From: Roseibacterium beibuensis | GTDB taxonomy: Bacteria; Pseudomonadota; Alphaproteobacteria; Rhodobacterales; Rhodobacteraceae | NCBI RefSeq assembly: GCF_039542305.1 | Contig: NZ_BAABHW010000005.1 | Location: 186,001 to 250,000 of the forward strand | DNA length: 64,000 nt | Reading direction: 5' to 3' | Shown: piece after piece, positions 35,176 through 42,731 of the stretch | How positions within the stretch are numbered: the stretch's first letter is position 1 | Layout: the number at the start of each line of letters is the position of its first letter | Program-made: the position numbers and the translations under genes | The notes under the pieces: generated by a model | Databases searched by the model: none | Seen by the model: only the letters and a program-made list of their open reading frames with translations | What the model was told of the DNA's origin: nothing

Positions 35176-35202
35176 TCGGACCGCGCTTCACGTCTGAAAC
35201 GC

Positions 35203-35232
35203 AAAACGGCCCGCCACTCGGCGGGCCGTTCG
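35203..35232. terminator. Convergent terminator
   Basis: AACGGCCCGCC (35205-35215) pairs perfectly with GGCGGGCCGTT (35220-35230) over a 4-nt loop. The A tract on its left supplies a T-run for the minus-strand gene at 35252; the plus side has only TT. It separates two convergent genes. Confidence 0.75.
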
Positions 35233-35251
35233 CATGTCCGACCGTCTTGGA

Positions 35252-35707
35252 TCAGAAGGTTTCGAGCGTCAGCGTGGCCGAGCAGTAGCCGGTGCCGTAG
35301 GTGCCGACCCAGACGTCCCACACGCCGTTGACCGGGTTGTAGACGTCGATCGAGGGGTTCAGGTTGCCCAGCCCGTCATCGTTGAACCACCAGCCGCCGG
35401 TCGAGTCGTTGACCAGCAGGACGGTGTCGCAGCTGCCCACGGCGCGGATGTTCAGGCGGTTGTAGCCCTGCAGACCGTCGATCTGGAATTCGAAATCGGG
35501 ACGCGAGATGACATAGCCCGAGTGGTTGAACCCACAGTTGCGCAGGTACTGGTCGCCCCCGGCGGTGACCGAGTAGCTGTTCGGCGTCCAGAGGTCCTGG
35601 CCGGTGGTGTAATAGGATTGGACACCGGGAAGCTGCCAGTTGGGACAAGCGGTCGCGATGCCGGTCATGCCGATGAGGAAAAGGACGGCGGCGAGAAGAC
35701 GTTTCAT
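35252..35707 (-). CDS. Secreted single four-cysteine module protein
   Basis: The 151-residue protein has a signal peptide (LLAAVLFLIGMTGIATA) followed by one complete module: ACPNWQLPGVQ, YLRNCGFNHSG, GSCDTVLLVNDSTGGWWFND, DGLGNLNPSID and WDVWVGTYGTGYCSATL. The four cysteines suggest two disulfides. The Asn-Asp-Asp acidic loop and the closing VWVGTYG strand recall pre-peptidase C-terminal (PPC)-like beta-sandwich domains; that fold assignment is inference. It lies downstream of the four-module protein in the same direction. No enzyme motif is seen. Confidence 0.85.
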   Translation of the reverse strand: MKRLLAAVLFLIGMTGIATACPNWQLPGVQSYYTTGQDLWTPNSYSVTAGGDQYLRNCGFNHSGYVISRPDFEFQIDGLQGYNRLNIRAVGSCDTVLLVNDSTGGWWFNDDGLGNLNPSIDVYNPVNGVWDVWVGTYGTGYCSATLTLETF

Positions 35708-35828
35708 GGGAAGATATCCTTGGACTTAGACGTGTTGTTCGTTGGTGGACCCAGGCTCAGGTCCGGTTCGGGGGTGGCCGGGGCCGCTGTCGGGGCGGCG
35801 GCCCAGGCCCTTTTGTCGGGGCGCTTCC

Positions 35829-37754
35829 TCAGAAGTTCCAGGTTTCGAACTCGACACTGGCCGGGCAGCTGGTCCCGCCATAGGTGCCGACCCAGACATC
35901 CACCCGGCCGTTCAGGGCCTGCGTGTTGGTCAGGTTCAGCTCCGGCGTAAGGCTGCCGCCCGAGTCATCGTCAAAATGCCACTGACCAAAGGCGTCACGG
36001 ACCAGAAGGGTGGTGTCGCAGTCGGAGTTCACCTCGATCTCGAGCCGCCCGTAAGAGGCCATATCGCTGAGATACATGGTGAAGTTCGGCGCGGCATTGG
36101 CATAGCCACGCCCCGGCAGACCGGCACAGTTGGAAAGCGGCGTGCTGCCTCCGGCCATGGTCTGGAACGTGTCGGGGCCATAGAGGTCCGAGCCGGTCGA
36201 CGAGATGACCATGCCCTGAAGCTGCGGGTTGGGGCATCCGCCGATGGGCTGCGGCATGGGCTGCGGCATCGGCTGCGGCTGCACCGTCGGCATGGCCTGC
36301 AGGGTGAAGGTCGCCGGGCAGCTTTGGCCGCCGAAGGTGCCGACCCAGACATCCACCCGGCCGTTCAGCGCCTGCTGGGGCACGTCGAGGCGGGGCTGAA
36401 GGCTGCCGGCACCGTCGTCGTTGTAATACCACTGGCCGTCGGCACCATGCACCAGAAGCGTGGTATCGCAGGAGCCGTTGGCTTCGAGTTGCAGGCTGTA
36501 GCCCTGCATGCCCGACAGGTAGAGGCTCGTCTGCGGTGCGATGGTGGCGGTGCCGCCACCCTGGACGCCTGGGCATTCCGAGACGCGGGTTTCAGAGCCC
36601 ATGGCGGTCAGCGTGAAGGCTTGCGGCTGGATCAGTTGGCCCGCGGTGAAGGTCAGCGCCGGGCCCGCGATCGTCGGGTTCGGGCAGCTTTGCGGCGCGG
36701 GCGGTGCCAGCGGGATGGCCTGCGCGGTGATCGTCGCCGGGCAGCTCTGTCCACCGCCGAAGGTGCCGACCCAGACATTGAGCTGGCCATTGGCGGCCGA
36801 GGCCGGAATGGTCAGGCGGGGCTGGAGGCTGCCTGCGCCATCGTCGTTGTAGTACCACTGGCCATCTGCGCCATAGGCCAGAAGCGTCGTGTCGCAGGAC
36901 CCGTTGGCTTCGAGTTGCAACTCGTAGCCCTGCATGCCGGACAGGTACATCGTGTATTGCGGCGCCATGGTGGCGGTGCCGCCGCCGGATACGTTCGGGC
37001 AGCTGTTCACGCGGGTTTCCGAGCCCATCGCCATGCCCTGGAAGCTTTGCGGTTGCAGAAGCTGGGCGGCGGCGAAGCTGAGCGGCTGGCCGGTCATGGA
37101 GGGGTTGGGGCAGACTGCCTGCTGCATCGGCGCGGGGGCCGGGGCGGGCATCGGGGCGGGTGCGGGAGCGGGAGCCGGGGCCGGAACTGGCGCGGGAGCG
37201 GGCGCAGGCACGGGGGCCGGAGCAGGTGCCGGAGCGGGTGCTGGCGCAGGCGCGGGGGCCGGCATCGGGGCGGGCTCGCCGCCGCCTGCCATCTCGTTGG
37301 TCAGCGTCAGCGTCGCGTCGCATCCGCCACCGAAAAAGGTGCCGACCCAGACATTCACCGTCCCGGTCATCTGCGCGGGGTCCTCGATGGTGATCGCGGG
37401 GTTCAGGCCGTTGGTGTCATCGTTGAACAGCCACTGGCTGTCCGAGGTGTAGACCAGCATGGCGGGGTCGCAGTCGCTTTCGACCGCGAAGGTCACGTTG
37501 CGGCCTTCCATTCCGAAAATGTCAAACGAATAATCGGGGGCCGACCGGAACTGCCCGGTGCCCAGAACGCCAAGGCCGCAGGCATCGAGCGTCTGATCGC
37601 CCCCGGCGGCGACGGCAAAGCTCTGCACGCTGCCCGGCGCCGCGGCGTCGCTGGTATAGGGTTGCGCTCCGGTGGCCAGCAGGCCGCTGGGACAGGCCAT
37701 GGCGGCCCCTCCCATCGCGGCAAAGCCGATCACGCTGAGGGTGAGAAGACGCAT
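35829..37754 (-). CDS. Secreted protein with four four-cysteine modules and a Pro-Ala linker
   Basis: The 641-residue protein has a signal peptide (residues 1-20), module 1 at 21-154, a long Pro-Ala linker at 160-210, and modules 2 (215-347), 3 (357-488) and 4 (507-641), the last two separated by a Pro-Gln linker. Each module has a CP start, a second Cys about 35-40 residues on, (S)CDxxLL, an FNDD or YNDD acidic loop and VWVGTFGG or VWVGTYGG near the end with the fourth Cys. Modules 2 and 3 are much more alike than the others, which shows recent duplication. It appears to be an extracellular or envelope binding protein; no catalytic motif is visible. ATG 37754 starts a clear signal peptide. 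Confidence 0.85.
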   Translation of the reverse strand: MRLLTLSVIGFAAMGGAAMACPSGLLATGAQPYTSDAAAPGSVQSFAVAAGGDQTLDACGLGVLGTGQFRSAPDYSFDIFGMEGRNVTFAVESDCDPAMLVYTSDSQWLFNDDTNGLNPAITIEDPAQMTGTVNVWVGTFFGGGCDATLTLTNEMAGGGEPAPMPAPAPAPAPAPAPAPAPVPAPAPAPVPAPAPAPAPAPMPAPAPAPMQQAVCPNPSMTGQPLSFAAAQLLQPQSFQGMAMGSETRVNSCPNVSGGGTATMAPQYTMYLSGMQGYELQLEANGSCDTTLLAYGADGQWYYNDDGAGSLQPRLTIPASAANGQLNVWVGTFGGGQSCPATITAQAIPLAPPAPQSCPNPTIAGPALTFTAGQLIQPQAFTLTAMGSETRVSECPGVQGGGTATIAPQTSLYLSGMQGYSLQLEANGSCDTTLLVHGADGQWYYNDDGAGSLQPRLDVPQQALNGRVDVWVGTFGGQSCPATFTLQAMPTVQPQPMPQPMPQPIGGCPNPQLQGMVISSTGSDLYGPDTFQTMAGGSTPLSNCAGLPGRGYANAAPNFTMYLSDMASYGRLEIEVNSDCDTTLLVRDAFGQWHFDDDSGGSLTPELNLTNTQALNGRVDVWVGTYGGTSCPASVEFETWNF

Positions 37755-37953
37755 GGTTCGGTTCCTTCCTCGCTGCGCGAGAGCCTTCCGGCCAAAATCA
37801 TGGGCGGCGGACTCACGTCTCTGTTGGATGCTTCAAGTCTATGTGTTCGCAGTGTTTGTCGTAATTGCGGAAACCCTGACCTTTTGCATGCAACCATGAC
37901 GATACTGCGGGGTCCTGGTTTCTCATAGGAAAAACCTTGTCTCCTGATTGGCT

Positions 37954-38403
37954 TCAGTGGCGTGGCCACCCCAGGTGGGGGGCCGCGCCGAAGGGAAAGG
38001 CCGAGCAATCCGCGCCGACCGCGTCGCACAGGGCCGACAAGCGCCCCAGCGGCTCGAGACCGGGCGAGGTCCAGGGCCGATCCGCGCGCGGGGCCGGGTC
38101 GAACTGATACTCAAACCGATGCGCCATGCCGGGCGGGACCAGCGCAAAGGGCCAGGCCGGGAAAGACGGCCTGCGGTGGGACCAGCCCGGCCAACCCTCC
38201 CAGCGCGGGGCGGGATCGGGCGTGCGCCAGGCGGGGGGCATATGCGGATGGTCGGGCCACGCGAAATGCGGGCGCTCCAGATCGTGGGGCGGGGTCATGG
38301 GCCACCAGTCATGCGCCTGCGCGGGCGCACTCAGGATGGCCCCGGCCAACGCCACGGCCAGAATTGGCTGGGCACGGTGGCGGCGGGGAAAAAGGCGGGA
38401 CAT
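37954..38403 (-). CDS. Secreted protein rich in Trp, His and Pro
   Basis: The 149-residue protein has a signal peptide (residues 1-30, ending LSAPAQA) followed by a low-complexity mature part: HDWWPMTPPHDLERPHFAWP, RWEGWPGWSHRRPSFPAWPF and two Cys near the end (LCDAVGADCSAF). I do not recognise a family. The start at 38403 follows GGAG; a longer frame to 38466 overlaps the preceding gene. It is the last of three small secreted-protein genes in a row. Confidence 0.65.
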   Translation of the reverse strand: MSRLFPRRHRAQPILAVALAGAILSAPAQAHDWWPMTPPHDLERPHFAWPDHPHMPPAWRTPDPAPRWEGWPGWSHRRPSFPAWPFALVPPGMAHRFEYQFDPAPRADRPWTSPGLEPLGRLSALCDAVGADCSAFPFGAAPHLGWPRH

Positions 38404-38449
38404 CTGAAAAACTCCGGCAAAAATGCGGGCTGTTTGACATGCGGCGCGT

Positions 38450-38860
38450 TCAGCGCAGGCGGGCAAACACCTCCGACGGGAGGGGGATGGCGCGGATCAT
38501 CGCGTCGCGGTCCCCCGAGGGGGCGACCAGCCCGCTGCCATGGCTCAGAACCGTGTGGCGCTGTCCGTTCTGCACGATGGTCGCCACATTCGCGCCGAGG
38601 GGGGCGGCCTCTGGCAGGGCGGCGATCGCGGCGGGGCGTTCCACCGGGCGCAGCGAGGTCGCGGGCGCAAGGCCGATGGCGATCAGGATGCGCGTAAAGA
38701 AGCCGGGGTCTGCCGTGGGCTCGACCGGCGCGGTCGCGGGGGCGACGGCCATGGGCGCGGCCTCGTAGGTGACGATGGTGTCTGCCGCGACCGGCGCGGC
38801 CAGAAGGGCCATGGAAGTGGCGGCGGCAAGGACGGGGCGGAGGAGAGAGGGGCGGGTCAT
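38450..38860 (-). CDS. Small secreted protein of unknown function
   Basis: The 136-residue protein has a signal peptide (VLAAATSMALLAAPVAA) and a mature part rich in Ala and Pro, with a hydrophobic stretch (FFTRILIAIGLAPATSL) and a C-terminal block (ATIVQNGQRHTVLSHGSGLV). The last block could be a small folded domain. It is in the same direction as its two neighbours and likely co-transcribed with them. Confidence 0.65.
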   Translation of the reverse strand: MTRPSLLRPVLAAATSMALLAAPVAADTIVTYEAAPMAVAPATAPVEPTADPGFFTRILIAIGLAPATSLRPVERPAAIAALPEAAPLGANVATIVQNGQRHTVLSHGSGLVAPSGDRDAMIRAIPLPSEVFARLR

Positions 38861-38901
38861 GGGAAGGTCTTTCTGCTGCTCGATCTTGGGGCTTGGAGGG
38901 C

Positions 38902-39036
38902 TCAGCGCAGGGGCGCGTGCGCCGGGGTGACAGAAGTTTGGGGATGGAAATGGGTATCGGCCCGGACCGCGGAGACGGACACGCCGAGGGACAGGCCCAG
39001 GCCGATACCGATGAAAAAGAGCTTGTTGAAAGTCAT
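38902..39036 (-). CDS. Very small secreted or membrane peptide (44 residues)
   Basis: The 44-residue product is mostly a signal-like segment (LFFIGIGLGLSLGVSVSAV) followed by a short polar tail (RADTHFHPQTSVTPAHAPLR). ATG 39036 is preceded by GAGGCAG at good spacing, which supports translation. It may be cleaved to a 20-residue peptide at SAVRA or stay in the membrane. No family is recognised. Confidence 0.55.
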   Translation of the reverse strand: MTFNKLFFIGIGLGLSLGVSVSAVRADTHFHPQTSVTPAHAPLR

Positions 39037-39237
39037 TTCGCTGCCTCGTGTGTCAATCAGGTGATGAATGGATCGGGTTGAAAGGGTCTTGAGTTCCGAA
39101 AGGCACCGCCGGGGATGGCGGCGATGGGAAAACCCTGCACCCAAGGCGCGCTGTTATCCAATATCGGGGCGGCGCTATCGCCTGACGCGGGGTCGGAACC
39201 GCCCTGCCCCGCAGAGGGGAGACACCGCACAAGCCCA

Positions 39238-39270
39238 ATGAAAAAAGGCGGCCCGCTGGGGGCCGCCTTT
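39238..39270 (-). terminator. Terminator of tig
   Basis: AAAGGCGGCCC (39244-39254) pairs perfectly with GGGCCGCCTTT (39260-39270), and six T residues follow in the minus direction. It lies 30 nt after the tig stop codon. Confidence 0.88.
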
Positions 39271-39299
39271 CCAAAAGCGATTGATGTGGCGCCTTGGGC

Positions 39300-40628
39300 T
39301 TACTCGTCTTCGAGCGCGTCCACGGCGGCCTTGAGATCGTCCTTCGAGACCTCTTTCTCGGAGACCTCGGCCAGTTCGAAGACGTAATCGACGACCTTGT
39401 CCTCGAAGAGCGGTGCGCGAAGCTGCTGCTGGGCGGCCTGATTCTGCTGGATGAACTCGAAGAAGGCGCGTTCCTGGCCCGGGTACTGACGGGCCTGGTT
39501 CATGATCGCCTGGGTCATCTCGGCGTCGGTGACCTGCACCTCGTTCTTCTGGCCAAGCTCGGCCAGCAGAAGGCCCAGCTTCACGCGGCGCTCGGCCAGT
39601 TTCTTGTGCTCGTCGGTCGGCTCGATCTCGGGGTGATCGTGGCCCTGCACATCGGGGTTTTCCTCGTGCCACAGCTGGTGGGCGATCTGGCCTGCCTCGG
39701 CCTCGACGAGGCTGGGGGGCAGCTCGAAGCTCACCTGCTCGTCCAGTTGGTCGAGCAGCTTGCGCTTCATCACCGCACGGGCGGCGCCCGCGTATTCCGC
39801 CTTCAGGCGCTCGGTGATCTGGCCTTTCAGCGCGTCGAGATCCTCGGCGCCGTATTTCTTGGCAAGCTCGTCATCGACCTCGGCCGGGACGGGCTTTTTC
39901 ACTTCCTTGACGGTCACGTCGAAAACCGCGGCCTTCCCGGCGAGGTGCTCGGCGCCGTATTCCTCGGGGAAGGTGACCTCGACGGCCTTTTCCTCGCCCT
40001 TCTTCACGCCGATCAGCTGATCCTCGAAGCCGGGGATGAAGGAGTTGGAGCCCAGAACCAGCGGGTAATCCTCGGCCGCGCCGCCTTCGAAGGCCTCGCC
40101 GTCGACCTTGCCGACGAAATCGATCACGACCTGATCGCCATCGGCGGCCTTGCCACCCTTCTTGGTGGCGAAGTTCTGCGCGCTTTCGGCAAGGTTCTTC
40201 AGCGCGTCCTCCACATCCTCATCGGCGGGGGCGACGGTCATCCGCTCCAGCTTGATGGCCTTGTAATCCACCTCGGGGATCTCGGGCAGCTTTTCGTAGG
40301 CCATGGACACGACGACATCGTCGCCTTCTTTCCAGTCCTCGTTGACCATCTTGATTTCGGGCTGGGCCGCGGGGCGGTCGCCGGTTTCATCGAGGTGGCC
40401 CTGCATCGCGCCATCGACGGCTTCCTGCATGGCCTCGCCCATCACGCGGGGGCCGAACTGCTTGCGCAGGAGCGCCATGGGCACCTTGCCCTTGCGAAAG
40501 CCCTTCATCTGCACCTCGGGCTGCGCCTCGGCCAGTTTCTCGGTCACGCGCGCCTCCAGATCGGAACCGGTGATGGTGATCTGGTATTCGCGCTTGAGGC
40601 CTTCGTTCAGGGTCTCGGTGATCTGCAT
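39300..40628 (-). CDS. tig: Trigger factor
   Basis: The 442-residue ribosome-bound chaperone has the N-terminal ribosome-binding domain with the signature KGFRKGKVPMALLRKQFG, an FKBP-type isomerase domain in the middle (DGDQVVIDFVGKVDGEAFEG and FIPGFEDQLIG) and the helical C-terminal arms. ATG 40628 is preferred to an upstream GTG. A promoter is predicted at 40704-40732. Confidence 0.96.
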   Translation of the reverse strand: MQITETLNEGLKREYQITITGSDLEARVTEKLAEAQPEVQMKGFRKGKVPMALLRKQFGPRVMGEAMQEAVDGAMQGHLDETGDRPAAQPEIKMVNEDWKEGDDVVVSMAYEKLPEIPEVDYKAIKLERMTVAPADEDVEDALKNLAESAQNFATKKGGKAADGDQVVIDFVGKVDGEAFEGGAAEDYPLVLGSNSFIPGFEDQLIGVKKGEEKAVEVTFPEEYGAEHLAGKAAVFDVTVKEVKKPVPAEVDDELAKKYGAEDLDALKGQITERLKAEYAGAARAVMKRKLLDQLDEQVSFELPPSLVEAEAGQIAHQLWHEENPDVQGHDHPEIEPTDEHKKLAERRVKLGLLLAELGQKNEVQVTDAEMTQAIMNQARQYPGQERAFFEFIQQNQAAQQQLRAPLFEDKVVDYVFELAEVSEKEVSKDDLKAAVDALEDE

Positions 40629-40703
40629 AGGGGTCCTCACGGGATCGGGGCCGCAACCGGGCTTTCCGGCGCGGCACGCGTTGGGTCTTTAAAATCAGGG
40701 GCC

Positions 40704-40732
40704 CTTCTAGGTGCCGTGCGGAAGGTGTGCAA
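40704..40732 (-). promoter_or_regulatory. Predicted tig promoter
   Basis: Minus-strand TTGCAC (40727-40732) and TAGAAG (40704-40709) are 17 bp apart, placing transcript start about 70 nt before tig. Confidence 0.45.
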
Positions 40733-40765
40733 GGGGGAATGGGCACGACGCGCGCGGCTCGGCGG

Positions 40766-41713
40766 TCAGTAGACGGGCGGTGCGCCCTCGGGCCGGTGCA
40801 GGAAGCGTTCGAGGCACCACCAGTAGGGAGCGGGATCGTCGCGGATCAGGTCCTCGATGGCGGCATTCACGCGGCGGGTGTCGGCCTCGATATCGTCCGA
40901 GGGGAAATCCGCCAGCGGCGGGCGGATGTCATAGACCAGCGCGCCGTCGGGGTCTTCGCGGTAGCGGACGGGCAGAACGATGGCTCGCCCCATGCCGGCA
41001 AGGCGCGCGGTGGCCGTGGTGGTGCCCGCCGGAATGCCGAAGAAATCCACGTAGACCGCGCCCTTGTTGGCCTTTTCGAGGTCGGGGGCGAACCACGCGA
41101 CGCTGCCCGAGCGCAATTCACGCACGATGCTGCGGATATCCTTGCCGGGGATGATCCCGTCGCAATATCCCGAGCGCGCCCAGCGCAACACCGCATCGGC
41201 GGCGTCCTGCCCCGGCTGGCGGTAAACGCCGACAAGGCGGCGTCCGCCAAGGGGAAGCTGCCCGGTCAGGCTGCCATGCACCTCGGGCGCGCCGTAATGC
41301 CCGGTGAGCAGCAACACCCCCTGCCCCGTCGCCAGCGCGGCGTCGAGATGCTCCTGCCCGTCGATCCGGGCCAACGGGTAGGCCGGGCGCGTGCGATGCT
41401 GGCGGATCCAGACCTTGAGGCTTTGCAGAAGCGAAAGGGCGAAGCGGCGCGTCGTATCCCGCGCCAGCCGCGCGCGGGCCGCGTCGTCCATCTCGGGCAG
41501 GCAGACCTCGAGGTTGCGGGTCGTGACATGACGGAACCGCCTGATGCGCCACAGGCCCCACCCAAAGGGACGCGCCAGCGCCCGCCGCGCGCCCTCGGGC
41601 AGCCATGCCACAACGAAAGCGCCGCCAAGCAGCAGCAGGATCGGCCAGTTGCGGGGCCGGATCAGCAGGTGCAGGGGAAATCGGGGGCGCGCGACGCTCA
41701 TGCCGGGTTGCAT
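40766..41713 (-). CDS. Lipid A biosynthesis acyltransferase-like (LpxL/HtrB family)
   Basis: The 315-residue protein has an N-terminal membrane segment (NWPILLLLGGAFVVAWLP) and the lysophospholipid-acyltransferase-type motif LLLTGHYGAPEVHG, in which HxxxxE is catalytic in the LpxL family. Further on are FAPDLEKANKGAVYVDFFG and PVRYREDPDG, as expected. It should transfer a secondary acyl chain to lipid A at the inner membrane. ATG 41701 is an alternative start 4 codons in. It lies directly downstream of the tRNA-Leu gene. Confidence 0.88.
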   Translation of the reverse strand: MQPGMSVARPRFPLHLLIRPRNWPILLLLGGAFVVAWLPEGARRALARPFGWGLWRIRRFRHVTTRNLEVCLPEMDDAARARLARDTTRRFALSLLQSLKVWIRQHRTRPAYPLARIDGQEHLDAALATGQGVLLLTGHYGAPEVHGSLTGQLPLGGRRLVGVYRQPGQDAADAVLRWARSGYCDGIIPGKDIRSIVRELRSGSVAWFAPDLEKANKGAVYVDFFGIPAGTTTATARLAGMGRAIVLPVRYREDPDGALVYDIRPPLADFPSDDIEADTRRVNAAIEDLIRDDPAPYWWCLERFLHRPEGAPPVY

Positions 41714-41824
41714 AGCGGCCCGCGCCGGATGCGTCCATCGCAAGCGCGCGGATCGCCGGGAGGCAGCCGTGTCGCGGGGGCGCTGGTGGGACACCGTCCT
41801 GCCCTCATCTGCACTACGGCAGGT

Positions 41825-41909
41825 TGGTGCGGGTGAAGGGACTCGAACCCCCACGCCTCGCGGCGCCAGAACCTAAATCTGGTGCGTCTACCAGTTCCGC
41901 CACACCCGC
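41825..41909 (-). tRNA. tRNA-Leu (anticodon UAG)
   Basis: The minus strand folds to a class II tRNA: acceptor GCGGGTG with CACCCGC, discriminator A, and an encoded CCA at 41825-41827. The anticodon stem CCAGA/TCTGG closes the loop TTTAGGT, giving anticodon TAG. A variable arm (GCGCCGCGAGGCGT) and the T-loop GGTTCGAGTCC are present. Length with CCA is 85 nt. Confidence 0.95.
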
Positions 41910-42197
41910 ATCGCGGGCGTCTTTAGCAGAGGCTTCGGGCGGTGGCGAGGCCCATTTCAGCCCTGCCCCTGCCGCGAATTCGGCACAATTGGCCCGTTAA
42001 TTGAATGGAAAGGTTTCGACCCCATGATGGTGGAACCGCTGCCCGGAGACGCTACGGCCATGTCGATCCAGTTCCGCCGCCCCTTCCCCGAATTGCGCTT
42101 GGCGCCAGAAAACGCTGTGCCGAACGGTCCCGATGCCCTATGCTCGCCCCATAAAGAACGAGGCACGGAGTGCCCGCAAGATCGAGCAGGTGGTTCC

Positions 42198-42725
42198 ATG
42201 ACCCCATCACAGACCGGCGCGGCCCCGGGGTCGCGCAGCGCGTCGGCGTTGCGGATCGGCCAAGGGGCCGGTGGCGTTGCGCCTGACGCGCAGATCATGA
42301 CGGCGGACGGGATCATCCCCGCCGCCTATCTTTCCGCTGGCGACAGGATCATCACGCGGCGCGGCCTTCGCCCGCTGCGCGCCATCCTGCGCCGCAGTCT
42401 TAGGCCCGGTGCGCCCTGTGTGCTGGTCGGCAAGGACGCGCTTGGCGGCAAGCCCGAGCGGGACGTGGTTCTGCTGCCCGGCCAGCGGGTGCTGATCCGC
42501 GACTGGCGGGCCAAGGCGATGTGGGGCCGCGAGGCCGCCGCGCCGGAGCTGCGACAGCTGGTCGACGGGCAATATATCCGCTGGGTCGAGGATGGGCCGG
42601 AGGCGGTTCTGCAGCTTTATTTCGGCCAGCCCGAGATCCTCTATGCCGACGGGCTGGAACTGGCCTCGGCAGATCCGCTGCCGAAAGGCGCGAAACCGAC
42701 CGGGACGGTCAGCACCAGGGCCTGA
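42198..42725 (+). CDS. Stand-alone Hint-domain protein
   Basis: The 175-residue protein has the Hint_2-type pattern: GGVAPDAQIMTADGIIPAAY, LSAGDRIITRRGLRPLRAIL, LLPGQRVLIRDWRAKAMWG and ILYADGLELASAD. Such domains are widespread in Rhodobacteraceae, often at the end of large secreted proteins. Here no larger partner is attached and no N-terminal Cys for splicing is seen, so it may be inactive in self-cleavage. ATG 42198 is chosen after the GCAGGTGG sequence. Upstream 41945-42197 shows nothing recognisable. Confidence 0.75.
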   Translation: MTPSQTGAAPGSRSASALRIGQGAGGVAPDAQIMTADGIIPAAYLSAGDRIITRRGLRPLRAILRRSLRPGAPCVLVGKDALGGKPERDVVLLPGQRVLIRDWRAKAMWGREAAAPELRQLVDGQYIRWVEDGPEAVLQLYFGQPEILYADGLELASADPLPKGAKPTGTVSTRA

Positions 42726-42731
42726 TCCGGG

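Noticed and set aside
37884..37893. Palindrome TTGCATGCAA upstream of the four-module gene
   Set aside because: A 10-bp palindrome is expected by chance at this scale and nothing links it to a promoter.
35742..37928. Long plus-strand frame opposite the four-module protein
   Set aside because: The minus-strand product has a signal peptide and repeated modules; the plus frame is low-complexity shadow.
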